From Trichobilharzia regenti (Eukaryota > Platyhelminthes > Trematoda > Strigeidida > Schistosomatidae): a DNA stretch of 64,000 nt. The position numbers and the translations under genes are program-made. Shown here in pieces: positions 42,289 to 52,875 of this stretch. Below the pieces are notes generated by a model, which did no database searches, was not told the origin of the DNA, and worked only from the letters and a program-made list of their open reading frames with translations. How positions within the stretch are numbered: position 1 is the stretch's first letter; every line of letters begins with the position of its first letter. The DNA is taken from positions 2,091,517 to 2,155,516 of the forward strand of contig OX235263.1 in the NCBI GenBank assembly GCA_944472135.2, written 5' to 3'.

Positions 42289-43760
42289 CTAGTGGAAGGT
42301 TTAAGGCTTTTAATCGCTTGTACTATTGGTTGATTAGTGAACACAATGCTTTCAAGGGAAGAGCTAGTAACGGGGGCGGTTTCATCAGACATATGTGTTT
42401 CTAAACTAAAGTTTGCAAACCAATCACTGAAAAGTTCAAAGATAGTGGCAGGCTCATTGTAGATTACTTTGTCGTGAAGTAAGTGTGGGATTTCCCTCGC
42501 CGACTGCATTCGTTTTTTAAGAAGTGCTGTTAAGTTATAAACATTGGAGGTACTTTCATGTGCCGTTAACTCTTCGTCGAGGTCCTTTTGAGAGCGTAGG
42601 CGCTTGATAGATTCAAGAGACTCGTGGATTGAGAGCAGTAGTGATATATCCGTAGTGGAATAGTACTGTTTCTTTAGCTTCCTTAACTTATTGCGGTGTG
42701 CCCTTGGAATATATTCAGTTCGGTATCTACTTAATTTCACTATTTTCTTTGGAGCAACTGTATCTAGACAAGGGGCAACACTCCTGTAAAACAGGGTTAC
42801 TACGGCCTCCAGGGAGTCAGTGGTAAAATAGTCATCCCATTGACAGAGTCGAATAAGTTCTTGGACTAATCCCCAGTCTGTATATTTGTAACTACGACAT
42901 ATTGTGCTTCCTGAATCTTGTTTGTTTCCTGTATTTAGTGGTGAGAAAGGCAGAGAGCAGATTACCATTCTATGGTCACTACTGGAAAATCTATTACCAA
43001 CATAGGTGGATACTGGGATTGTGTCATGACAAAAAACAAGGTCCAACATGTTGTCACCACGCGTAGGTGTCTGGACGTGTTGTTGCCATCCATAACAGTC
43101 GATAGTGGCAAGTAATTCGTCGAAGCGTCGGGGGCCGGAACTAGTTAGCCGATTGACTTCTGGAAGATTGGAGTCCCCTGCAATTATTTTGTAATTAGCA
43201 CTAAACAAGAAGGCGTGTGCAAACGATTTAGCTAATAACGCATCAGTTTATTTTGTTGCGCTTGGTGCTCGATAAACACAGCCTATGAGAAGTTTGTACT
43301 TATCTCCATGTAAGACAACCCAGAGTGAATCAGGTAGATTATTCATTATTTCATCTTCCACCTTACTGACTACAAATGAGCTATGTATATATATGAGACA
43401 TCCTCCACCACGCTTGCAATCTCTGTTTGCACGGTGTACAGTGTAATCATCGATACGTATATGCACATCAAGTACAGAGGATGAGCACCATGACTCAGTA
43501 ATCAGAGCTACAGTAGGCTTGGCGACTAATAATAATGTCCTTAGTTCAGATATCTTATTGATTAAGGAACGTGCATTAATTAGCAATATCGTGAATAAGT
43601 CACGGGATACTACAAACTGGCTTAAAATGTCACCATAACCTAAATCTATTTGTGCGTCAGCACCGCAAGAGTTTATGAATGAAAGGGAGGTCGGACTGGG
43701 CGTCTGTACATCGGGGTTGGTGTGCAATGAGGTGGTCCTAGGTGCCATGGGTCGTACCAT
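42289..43760 (-). pseudogene. LINE C ORF2, endonuclease half (broken)
   Basis: The minus-strand frame starts at ATG 43760 and encodes NARSLINK, TESW, CVYRAPS, then an in-frame TAA at 43250-43248. It resumes in the same frame with AGDSNLPE (the GDFN motif with Phe to Ser), SSDHRMV and the linker. It ends at KSLKPSTS, where the gypsy element was inserted. The RT half is at 36211-38096. Its start overlaps the end of ORF1 by 88 nt in the -1 frame. Confidence 0.87.
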
Positions 43761-45112
43761 TGATTCGGGACACCTGGAAAATTTACCATGTGTTCCTGGA
43801 TATAAGGGTAGTAGGGGTTGGGCCTAGGTTGACGGTTAAAACGCATAGCATCAAAAGGTCTACCCATCCAACTGCTATTCGTCATACCGGTACACACCTT
43901 CGGGTTGTTTTTATAACTTAAAGGGAATTGTGAGGGAAAGTGCTTTGGCTGCATGACTTTAGGAGTCTTGGAGCCTGACTTTCTATAAGGTGGAGCATGC
44001 GGGAAACCTCCAGATATACTTATGTTTCGAGAGGAGTTTTTCGTAACAAGTGATGGTTTGTTGACATTCTGACTCTCAGCAGGCTTATTGAATACAAAGT
44101 ATTATTCCCCATCATTAGTCTCAACCCTGCGGAATTTGTTCATCGTGGTGAGGTTACTACGTTTGGGGGTAAATTTCTTAGAACAACTTGCAGAAGTTCT
44201 AGCCATTTTAACATCTTTCGATGAGGCTTTATTTACAGGGGTACTGGTATCTAAATCAGTTCCTAGTTCCATTGGCAAGCGTGTTTGCTGTGTAGTTTGC
44301 TGAATGCTAGTTTCAGCACTTGGTGTCTGTTGCTGTGCACGATCCTTATTTGGTAAGTCAAAGCTAGAGGAGGTGACCGGGTTATTACTACGCATTATTC
44401 TGCACTGACACGGAGTTTTATCCTGAGCTACGGTTATAGACTTATAACTGCTATTCAGTATTAAGTGATCCTGACATTTAGTAAACTTACTAGCATCAAG
44501 GGAATTACTGAATTTAAAAATGATGGGGCAATTAGCCTGGTTAGACTTTTTACGAAGTCTTTTGCATTCACATGGAACACTAGCCGTGCCGCAACAAATC
44601 AGGATTTTGTGTCTTACAGTTTTCAGGGGCAGAGAATCTGGGACGTTGTAAACTATAGCTTGGTGAGAAGAGGTTATACGCTTCATCACCTCCGTAGCCA
44701 AGCAGTCAATCAGATTTTCAGCTTTATTTAGGTTGTCTGGAGATATTTTAGGATGTTGTTTCAACAGACAGGCTTTTGGGTCTAAATCCGAAAGCTTGTT
44801 TGGAGTTGCATCCAGTAAAGACTTAACCTGGCCGATATCAGAACGGCTCTCCGTGGTATTTGAGATTGGCATTGACATATTATCAAACTGATCTAATTTT
44901 CTCTGAATTTCACTTACTTGCCTCTGCATATCTTTCAAAAGGAGGTTTAGTTTACAGAACTCAGAGTTCTCTAGCAGAACATCTTTCACCTGTATCACAG
45001 GAGTGAGATCTGCACTCAAACCATTTTGAGAGCTAGCAGTTGATACTGTATTGCCAGGCGGTAATGCAGTTATAACCGAATTTGAGCCACTATCTAAAAC
45101 AACTCTTTTCAA
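43673..45112 (-). pseudogene. LINE C ORF1 (one nonsense codon)
   Basis: A minus-strand frame of about 480 codons is broken by one TAA at 44104-44102. It has a TPVIQVKDVL block, coiled coil (about 50-75), RRM-like block (AIVYNVPDSLP, CPIIFKFS, SITVAQDKTP) and a basic Pro/Tyr-rich tail ending PVRPPFHS. It is collinear with LINE A ORF1. No ATG opens it: the first codon of the frame is TTG at 45112, so the extreme 5' end is lost or mutated. Upstream DNA (45113-45280) has nothing recognisable. Confidence 0.83.
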
Positions 45113-45279
45113 CGAACACGTTTTATGGAGATTTGGAACATAATTTCAAAACAATAAGCAGTAAATACATTTCAGAGCAAACACGAGCAAAAATGTCACC
45201 AATTTCGAACGATGAGAAATGTTGGAATTATACAAAAGGGGTTGCAAATTTATACAGAAGTTTTTATATGACTGCCAAT

Positions 45280-45485
45280 CACATCTCAAAACCGTTAATC
45301 CCCAGCTCTTGCCACGCCAGGGCTCTCGCTGTCACTCGAAGACTTTCGGAAACAATTAGTACCAACACACACGAAAAACAAAACACCGATTCGTAACCCG
45401 AGAATTACTTATACTATCACCAACATTTCACCAGCATAAAACCTAAGGTCTATCAACCAATATCACAATCATAAATCACGATAAT
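45280..45485 (-). mobile_element. BEL/Pao-type LTR fragment, minus strand
   Basis: Related to the 3' half of the LTR at 22215-22573 (CCGTTAATCCCCAGCTCTTG, then the AAACACCGATTCG block), diverged, and cut off at 45485 by the plus-strand LTR that starts at 45486. The two LTRs therefore meet head to head. Confidence 0.72.
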
Positions 45486-45858
45486 TGTCAGTGCAGTTGA
45501 AGATTGAACGATCAATTCATGGTTGTAAGTTCAAACCCAAATTCCCCATAATTTCGCGGAGGCATCAATACACCAGGCATCGTCTCATCGGTCACTCTTC
45601 AGAAAGAAGTCAGGAGAAAACCGTCAGAAGTAATATCGTGATTTATTCTTGTAATATTTGTTCATAGACCTTAGTTGTGAAGCTTATTTTTAAAGTCGGC
45701 TATATGTTGCTGTTACAATAAAGAATTCTTGAGTCGCCAATCGGTGTTTTGGTTTTTGCGTCCGTTATTACTAAGCGTTTCTGAGAAACTTCAAGGAACA
45801 GCGTGAGTCCCAGCGTAGTAAGAGCTGGGCATTAACGGTGTACGAGACGTGGCTGACA
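45486..45858 (+). repeat. 5' LTR of BEL/Pao element
   Basis: 373 bp from TGTCAGTGCAG to GGCTGACA. Contains AATAAAGAATTC (about 45716-45727), a probable polyadenylation signal, well placed ahead of the LTR end. Confidence 0.78.
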
Positions 45859-46005
45859 GTTTCTGACGGTATGGCGTCAATTTTATACGGTTTGGGACAG
45901 TTGGTGACAGTTTGGATAGTCACCGTTCATCTTTCCTGGTGCCGGCCAAGTCCTCTTTGAACAAGGAATATCTGGAACTTTTTTGGAATTGGGTCAAGTT
46001 CAACA

Positions 46006-46938
46006 ATGCCTGGGTCAAAGAAGGGACAGAACGTCTTGGATGCAAACAGGAAAGTAAGTCATGGTGACTTGTCTGTTACTTGTAACGATGTGTCTGATGT
46101 TAAGCATGACATGGTTGATGTTACTGTTTCGCCATTCAGGTATAATAGGAACATCAATCTCCCTGAACTTGAACCACGGTGTTTCGATGGAAACCCGGCT
46201 GGTTATTTACAATTTGTAAAAGAGTTTGAGATCATGCTGAGTAGTTTTCTATTAAGTGATGAATTGAAATTGATGTATTTGATGAGTTATTGCACTGGAG
46301 ATGCTTCAAGAGCTATACAGTGCTGTAAGCTCATGCCCCCTAGTGAGGGATACGCTGAGGCTATGAGCATACTACGTCAAAGGTTTGGAAGATCTTCGAT
46401 GATTGTAGGGAAATTATTCGAGGCTGTTAAGGGTAATGGTGGTCAATTACAGGATGACTCCCAGGCACTCACTGAGTTTTTGGATAATTTGCTGATTTAC
46501 AAGAATTCATTGATTTCGATGAATTGCATGAGTGACCTCAACTCGAGTTTTATACTAGAAGTAATAGCAAGACGCCTACCTACTCGACTGCAAAGCAAGT
46601 GGGTGAAGATAACCTCCCGTATGGAGGATGAGGGTATCGAGCCAAAGTTCGATGATATCCTGAAAATGGTATAAGATAGCGCCAATCTATCTATGAGCAA
46701 CTTCGCCAGTCTATTACATCTCACCCCTAGAATAGAACAGTCTGAGAGCAAAATGCAATCATTGATGACGAAAGGGCCTCAGAGAGGTGGATATCGAGAA
46801 GGCTCCATGAAGTCTAGTAATGCATATAGACTAGTGAGTGTAACAGGTTTCGTAGTATATCCTCAACAGATAAGTTACAAGATGCAAGACAAACACAGCT
46901 GTGTTTTACACGTTTGCAAGAGGTGCATAAAAAGGTGA
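46006..46938 (+). pseudogene. BEL/Pao Gag (DUF1759 type), nonsense codon
   Basis: Starts MPGSKKGQNVL and carries the BEL-type capsid block at about residues 55-150: LPELEPRCFDGNPAGYLQFV, LMYLMSYCTGDASRAIQ, EAMSILRQRFG. The frame stops at TAA 46672-46674 and then continues open in the same frame to 46938. In the inverted copy (near 50777) the same codon is AAA, so the TAA is a secondary change in this copy. The C-terminal part has no intact zinc knuckle. Gag proteins form the particle that packages element RNA. Confidence 0.75.
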
Positions 46939-48006
46939 ACTGTGAACCAGTGAGCAAGTTCAGTGATAAGCTAAATGTAAACTCCAGGCCTGACTCCGAA
47001 TTGTGTGACGATAACGGTGCGGTCAAGAAGTCTGTAGTCGCAACTGGTAAGCCATTGTTTAATAGAGTGTCACAGACGAGGGTTACAGTCTCAGAGGACA
47101 GTTCTGACTTCACAAGTTTACAAGATATTACTAGTCAGAGTGAAGGTATAAAACCTCTAATGATTTGTGAGGAGGAACCAAAATTGTCTACTGCTGTTAT
47201 TAAAGAGTTTGAAAATGATGAAGTCGGCCAGATAGATGATGGTAAATTGAATATTTGTGATAATGATCATGATAGTGCAGATTTGTCTTTGGTTGATCAT
47301 GATGAGATGAGGGGAATGCCTACTACTGCCAAGTTAAATAAAGGTTCTGTACAACTACAACGAGAAGTAGAATTGAATGCAGATGCAGTTGCAGAAGTCA
47401 TAGATACTTGTGAGACCATCAGTGTAATTGATCAGCGTGTAGCCCACCTATCATCGGATGATAGTGCTAAACCCGAACTAGTAGTGAAAGACAGCAGTGG
47501 TGGTAATCTTGCAGTTAGACAACTTTCTGAAAGCCGAACAACAACAGCTTCTGATCCACCGCTAAGTTCATCAACCGGTATCAATCAGTTGCCGTTGGTG
47601 TTGTCATCCACAATGAGAAGGACGCCCATCAACTCCAGTATCTTGTGCAATGACTATGATAGTATTGGTGCGTTTGGAAAGACGAAAGATATTGCTCAGT
47701 TTAGTGAGGATAAGCCAAGTGTAAAGGAGAGAGTATTTGTTAAATTGACTTGCATGAATAAGGGCATTTCTAGTTCCAAGTTACTATTTGAATGCTATTA
47801 TCTTTGGTGTAAATTACTCTGTACCCAAGCTTGATTGACCAGATACGTCGTGTGTTTATTAGTCATCTATATTCTACGATACAATGACATGGGCGTGTAA
47901 CCGTTCAAATTTGAGAATATAGCTGATAGAAGGAAATCAGCAAATGAACTCTGCAGCGATTTTCCAACCTAGAGCGTCAACAAGAGAAGGAATGTAGGCG
48001 TACTGC
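46655..48006 (+). repeat. Inverted repeat, left arm
   Basis: Position x here matches the complement of position 97449-x in the right arm (49443-50795). The encoded frames are identical in sequence. I noticed two mismatches near the outer edge (46664-46675). The arms are separated by about 1.44 kb containing the 193 bp repeats and the 3' LTR. Confidence 0.93.
46914..47834 (+). CDS. Unidentified acidic ORF in BEL/Pao element
   Basis: 306 residues, -1 frame relative to gag and overlapping it by 25 nt. The protein is Ser/Asp/Glu-rich (DNDHDSADLSLVDHDEM, SSDDSAKPELVVKD), with no domain, signal peptide or membrane span that I recognise. A short Cys/aromatic cluster sits at the end (FECYYLWCKLLC). 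Its place after gag is where BEL elements continue into protease and RT, but no protease motif is visible. The same ORF is intact in the inverted copy (50535-49615). It may be a Gag-Pol linker or a fused host-derived piece. Confidence 0.5.
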   Translation: MQEVHKKVNCEPVSKFSDKLNVNSRPDSELCDDNGAVKKSVVATGKPLFNRVSQTRVTVSEDSSDFTSLQDITSQSEGIKPLMICEEEPKLSTAVIKEFENDEVGQIDDGKLNICDNDHDSADLSLVDHDEMRGMPTTAKLNKGSVQLQREVELNADAVAEVIDTCETISVIDQRVAHLSSDDSAKPELVVKDSSGGNLAVRQLSESRTTTASDPPLSSSTGINQLPLVLSSTMRRTPINSSILCNDYDSIGAFGKTKDIAQFSEDKPSVKERVFVKLTCMNKGISSSKLLFECYYLWCKLLCTQA

Positions 48007-48432
48007 AGTAAGTCCTACAATTCTTCAAAGGGTAGCGCATCAATGATCAGTCCAATGTGCTTGGTGTGTTGTTTTGTACATATGTTCATATTGTATATAC
48101 TGAATTGATATCATGTATCATCTAGCTGTTGGTAATTCTGTTTGTGTCCGGACGACTTCCACTTTAATCATCAACCTGAGAAGGAATGTAGGCGTACTGA
48201 TGTAGGTCCTACGGTTCTTAAAAGGTAGATCGTCTAGGCAGAATCGAATACATTTGATGTGTTCATTGTACATATGTTTGTGCTAAATAATCGTGTGAGT
48301 TCCTATTATTGTAATTGTTGGTCAATGTTGTTTGTGGCCAGAAATTCCACAATTTACAATCGTCAACGTGAGAAGGGTTGTAGGCGTACTGGTGTAAGTC
48401 CTGCAAGTCTTCAAAAAAATTCCACCAAGACA
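47860..48432 (+). repeat. Three diverged tandem repeats of about 193 bp
   Basis: The landmark GAGAAGG, then TGTAGGCGTACTG, starts at 47984, 48178 and 48370 (spacings 194 and 192), followed each time by TAAGTCCTAC-like sequence and preceded by a purine-poor TCAAC block. Similarity between units is moderate. Located between the acidic ORF and the 3' LTR. No coding signal. Confidence 0.75.
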
Positions 48433-49118
48433 TGATCCGCGAGGTTATTTGTACTGTTTGTGTATACATGTGGTGTGTCATACCAAATGGTGTTTTTTGG
48501 ATTAATTGTGTTTACTCGTTGTTGTTGTATCTTGTTGTTATTGCGTAATTTTGTTAAAATTTTCGTCGTGCTTACTTCTGAAGTTGTTTCGAGTCTTCTA
48601 CATCCGTGAATGAATTGATTGATGTCAAAGACAGCAGATGGGTCGTATACGCCAGGGAGGCTATTGCTGAGAATGAAATGCACACGGAGATAATTGTTAG
48701 CTGTGATCCCACACGACGGGGAGCGGGAGTGTAAACGACTGAGGCTCGCATACGTCACAGTGACTAGAACTGAGGCAGAATGAGTGACAAGCGATTTCAG
48801 TGGTAATTGGTAGTGAGTAGATAAGAGGATGTGCGTAGAGTATCATGAGGTGCTGGTATGGTCACGTTGCATTCTGCAAGAGTCATTCTAGCAAGTGGCG
48901 ATTGTGTTACAAGATGTCAAGAGGAGGCCTTTATCTGGAGGCGCAGGTCGTCATCGATGTGTGAGATTGTGCTGTGGGTATGCTTGTGGTGTGTTGGCTT
49001 TTCTGTTTGTTTTCCATTTCAGATCTGTCCGTGTGACCCAGGCTCTCGCAGTGGCATCCAAGTCAACGTGTATTGGTTGTGATGGAAAAAAGGGATGGAT
49101 CCACTTTTTACTGGGAAG
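48433..49118 (+). mobile_element. BEL/Pao 3' internal region
   Basis: Sequence upstream of the 3' LTR, also found (reverse complement) at 22574-23160. A frame of 115 codons on the minus strand (48758-48411) and others of 65-81 codons on the plus strand have no recognised similarity. Directly before the LTR, CACTTTTTACTGGGAAG has no clear polypurine tract. Confidence 0.65.
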
Positions 49119-49429
49119 TGTCAATGTAGTTGAAGATTGAACGATCAATTCATGGTTGTTTGCTCAAACCCAACTTCCCTATATTTTCGCGGAGGCATCA
49201 ATACACCAGTCATCGTCTCATCGGTCGCTGTTGAGAAAGAAGATAGAAAAACCATCAGAAACCTTAGTTGTAATGCTGGATATATGTCGGTGTTAGAATA
49301 AAAATTATCGAGTGGCCAATCTGTGTTTCGCGTCCGGTAATCCTGAGTGTTTCTGAAATTCTTCGAGAGACAGGTTGAGGCCCAGCGTAGGAGGAGCTGG
49401 GCGTTAACGGTTTAAGAGACATGGCTGAC
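49119..49429 (+). repeat. 3' LTR of BEL/Pao element
   Basis: 311 bp beginning TGTCAATGTAGTTGAAG and ending CATGGCTGACG. Compared with the 5' LTR it lacks a block of about 60 bp in the middle and has many substitutions. Confidence 0.77.
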
Positions 49430-49614
49430 GGTAGGATTTATAGCAGTACGCCTACATTCCTTCTCTTGTTGACGCTCTAGGTTGGAAAATCGCTGCAGAG
49501 TTCATTTGCTGATTTCCTTCTATCAGCTATATTCTCAAATTTGAACGGTTACACGCCCATGTCATTGTATCGTAGAATATAGATGACTAATAAACACACG
49601 ACGTATCTGGTCAA

Positions 49615-50535
49615 TCAAGCTTGGGTACAGAGTAATTTACACCAAAGATAATAGCATTCAAATAGTAACTTGGAACTAGAAATGCCCTTATTCATGCAAG
49701 TCAATTTAACAAATACTCTCTCCTTTACACTTGGCTTATCCTCACTAAACTGAGCAATATCTTTCGTCTTTCCAAACGCACCAATACTATCATAGTCATT
49801 GCACAAGATACTGGAGTTGATGGGCGTCCTTCTCATTGTGGATGACAACACCAACGGCAACTGATTGATACCGGTTGATGAACTTAGCGGTGGATCAGAA
49901 GCTGTTGTTGTTCGGCTTTCAGAAAGTTGTCTAACTGCAAGATTACCACCACTGCTGTCTTTCACTACTAGTTCGGGTTTAGCACTATCATCCGATGATA
50001 GGTGGGCTACACGCTGATCAATTACACTGATGGTCTCACAAGTATCTATGACTTCTGCAACTGCATCTGCATTCAATTCTACTTCTCGTTGTAGTTGTAC
50101 AGAACCTTTATTTAACTTGGCAGTAGTAGGCATTCCCCTCATCTCATCATGATCAACCAAAGACAAATCTGCACTATCATGATCATTATCACAAATATTC
50201 AATTTACCATCATCTATCTGGCCGACTTCATCATTTTCAAACTCTTTAATAACAGCAGTAGACAATTTTGGTTCCTCCTCACAAATCATTAGAGGTTTTA
50301 TACCTTCACTCTGACTAGTAATATCTTGTAAACTTGTGAAGTCAGAACTGTCCTCTGAGACTGTAACCCTCGTCTGTGACACTCTATTAAACAATGGCTT
50401 ACCAGTTGCGACTACAGACTTCTTGACCGCACCGTTATCGTCACACAATTCGGAGTCAGGCCTGGAGTTTACATTTAGCTTATCACTGAACTTGCTCACT
50501 GGTTCACAGTTCACCTTTTTATGCACCTCTTGCAA
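49615..50535 (-). CDS. Unidentified acidic ORF, inverted copy
   Basis: 306 residues, identical in sequence to the ORF at 46914-47834. No function recognised. Two intact and identical copies in opposite orientation indicate a recent duplication of this segment. Confidence 0.5.
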   Translation of the reverse strand: MQEVHKKVNCEPVSKFSDKLNVNSRPDSELCDDNGAVKKSVVATGKPLFNRVSQTRVTVSEDSSDFTSLQDITSQSEGIKPLMICEEEPKLSTAVIKEFENDEVGQIDDGKLNICDNDHDSADLSLVDHDEMRGMPTTAKLNKGSVQLQREVELNADAVAEVIDTCETISVIDQRVAHLSSDDSAKPELVVKDSSGGNLAVRQLSESRTTTASDPPLSSSTGINQLPLVLSSTMRRTPINSSILCNDYDSIGAFGKTKDIAQFSEDKPSVKERVFVKLTCMNKGISSSKLLFECYYLWCKLLCTQA

Positions 50536-50795
50536 ACGTGTAAAACACAGCTGTGTTTGTCTTGCATCTTGTAACTTATCTGTTGAGGATATACTACGAA
50601 ACCTGTTACACTCACTAGTCTATATGCATTACTAGACTTCATGGAGCCTTCTCGATATCCACCTCTCTGAGGCCCTTTCGTCATCAATGATTGCATTTTG
50701 CTCTCAGACTGTTCTATTCTAGGGGTGAGATGTAATAGACTGGCGAAGTTGCTCATAGATAGATTGGCGCTATCTTTTACCAGTTTCAGGATATT
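50511..50795 (-). pseudogene. BEL/Pao Gag C-terminal fragment, inverted copy
   Basis: Frame equivalent to gag codons downstream of about residue 217. Here the nonsense codon of the left arm reads AAA, so the frame is open from the arm edge to the stop at 50511. The gag N-terminal part is absent because the repeat arm ends. Confidence 0.7.
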
Positions 50796-50796
50796 T

Positions 50797-51616
50797 TAGA
50801 AGTTGGTGGATATTAAAGGTTTGACGTGATATCTCGTTCAACAACTTCTAATTAATTTATTCTCGCGTACCAAAGACAAAGCAAAAGCCAATAATTGATC
50901 GTCCAAACGAAGAAATGTATTTAGGAACCAAAACCAGCCGATAGACGAACGCTTAGCTAGCTAGTGATCGTGCACGTTACACGACGGGGTACCAAATGGC
51001 GGGGATGCTTGACCGGAAGCCTTCAGCTAAACAAGTCGACTTAAACAGTGGTGGTCAGCATCCAATGAGTGATTGCTGTGGTCAATAATTTTGGGGAATT
51101 ATTTACCGCTACAGCTCACTCCCCCCTAGTGGGGTCGTGAGGACCCTAAGACAGAACCAGCCGGAAGTAAAAAAAACTCGATGGTTCCCTTTCGGGTGAA
51201 AAAAATCTTCCGAGCGGCTTGGTCTTATGCCTACTGGTTTGTCTGCCTATGCTAATGGGGTGTTTGTACATAGCTTCCTGGTGTTGTTCGTTGGATTCCG
51301 TGCTTCGTTTGTTTCCCGTCCAGTGCCCGTCGCACCTGGAAAAGAAAACAAGAACGCTAAGAACCATGTCGAGGAAAATGTACGAAATGACCTTTTTGGT
51401 TAAAAAAAATTATGTGCATTTACTATACAGTAAAATAATGCTAAGTTCAGAACATCGAAAAAAAACACATCTAATTAATTTTTTTGTGTATGTTACATGA
51501 ACTGTTGAGAAAAAAATTTTTTGTGTTCGGTGGTACTGTATATAAAAAAAACTTATACGTCAAAACAAAATAGTTAGTACCACAAACGAGTGAGTTGCGT
51601 GAATCACACGACTTCG
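50797..51616 (-). repeat. Array block S0: 3' non-coding and LTR of unit 1
   Basis: Non-coding. Equivalent to 53797-54613, 56793-57611 and 59791-62408 (the last split by a LINE). It ends at 50797 against the BEL inverted repeat without the leader and primer-site segment found in the internal blocks, which places the 3' LTR end here. Small open frames (73-93 codons) are not credible genes. Confidence 0.7.
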
Positions 51617-52875
51617 TTAAGTCAAAAAAGTGTGCAAATGTTCTGGGAACCTTACGGTGCGTCCAGAACGGTTTTTCTTAGGAGGCTCAACCTTAGTAGC
51701 CAGTGGGCGAATGCCCTTGCAGTCAATAGTGTGACCCAGGAAGTCGAGTGAGTCAACACCGATTTGACACTTTTGAATATTGATGGTAACACCATGTTGG
51801 CGTAACCTGTCAAATGCCAAGTCCAAGTGCCTAAGGTGAGTTTCCTTGTCTGGACTGGCAATGAGGCAGTCGTCTAAGTATGCGTATACAAAGTCGAGAC
51901 CGCGAAATACTTCGTCAATGAAGCGTTGGAATGTTTGGGCTGCATTCCGAAGACCGAATGGCATACGTAGAAATTCAAAAAGTCCGAAAGGCGTAATGAT
52001 AGCCGTTTTCGGGATGTCTTCTGTTGCCATCGGGATTTGGTTATACGCTTTAACCAAGTCGATTTTGGAGAATATAGTCGCGCCGGATAAGGTTGCCGTC
52101 AAGTCGTGTATATGAGGCAACGGGTAGCAATCAGGGGTTGTTTTGGCATTCACTCGCCGGTAATCACCGGTGGGTCGCCAATCGTTGCTATCCTTTTTCG
52201 GAACCATATGAAGTGGGGATGCCCATGGGCTATTCGAAGGTCGAATGATGCCAAGGCTAAGCATATGGTCAAATTCATTCCTGGCGATTCTCAGTTTGTC
52301 AGGAGCTAATCGTCGTGCTTTAGATGTCACAGGTTGTCCTGTGGTAATGATGTGGTGCATAACATTGCTGGTTATGCACGGTAGGTCGTTCGACGGGCAG
52401 TTAAGTTCCGGATACTTGTCAACGATAGGTTGAAAAGTTGGATCAAGAATTGCCTTTATCTTAACGGGTGACAAGCTAGGGCCTATGTAGCTGATGCCTT
52501 TGATAGACAGACTAGTAGTATTGTCAATCAGTCGTTTTCGGCGGACGTCTACGAGTAAATCATGATGATTAAGTAGGTCCGTGCCAATGATGGGCATTGT
52601 AACGTCAGCGAGAAGGAAAATCCACCGAATAGGTTTGCGTAAACCTACGTTCAGATAGACGTATTTCCTACCAAAGGTTGCGATTGGTTTTCCATTTGCA
52701 GCCTGTAAGTTGAAGGTAGGTTCCTTCTGTCGATCTGCTGCTGTAGCAGGAAGGACGCTGACTTCGGCGCCTGTGTCGACTAAGTATCGAGTCTGGCTTA
52801 TCACATCATGGATGTAAAGTAGGCGGCTAGTGCCACCGGCGACGGTTGCCGCTAACGCGTGCCGGCGGGATAGTT
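51617..52875 (-). CDS. Unit 1 Pol (protease-RT only)
   Basis: The pol frame is open from inside gag and has no ATG of its own; it overlaps gag in the -1 frame at the GGGAAAC heptamer (52879-52873). Protease motif [13 protein letters not shown], then RT with [40 protein letters not shown] and catalytic YLDD, ending near the [12 protein letters not shown] block. RNase H and integrase are deleted: the frame passes from ATKVE directly into [12 protein letters not shown], which resembles the extreme C-terminus of CsRn1/Boudicca-type Pol. The product could process and reverse transcribe but not integrate. Confidence 0.85.

Larger units (their letters stand above)
45486..49429 (+). mobile_element. 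Defective BEL/Pao LTR retrotransposon
   Basis: Plus-strand 5' LTR (45486-45858), a DUF1759-type gag (46006 onward), an unidentified acidic ORF (46914-47834), a region of 193 bp repeats (about 47860-48432), 3' internal sequence and 3' LTR (49119-49429). Protease, RT, RNase H and integrase are all missing, so it is non-autonomous. The gag type and LTRs point to BEL/Pao, the group of schistosome Sinbad. The two LTRs are clearly diverged and of different length (373 and 311 bp), so it is older than the gypsy insertion, or its LTRs come from different copies. Confidence 0.72.
49443..50795 (-). repeat. Inverted repeat, right arm
   Basis: Reverse complement of 46655-48006. It starts 14 bp after the 3' LTR and ends where the CsRn1-like array begins (GGATAT, then TTTAGAAG at about 50795-50797). 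Contains a second copy of the acidic ORF and of the gag C-terminal part. Confidence 0.93.

Noticed and set aside
47860..48432. CRISPR-like array
   Set aside because: Repeat units are about 193 bp, diverged and without short uniform spacers; this is eukaryotic retroelement DNA.
51219..51500. 93-codon plus-strand frame repeated in every array unit
   Set aside because: It lies in the LTR/non-coding block on the antisense strand; repetition comes from the array, and its composition follows the A/T runs.
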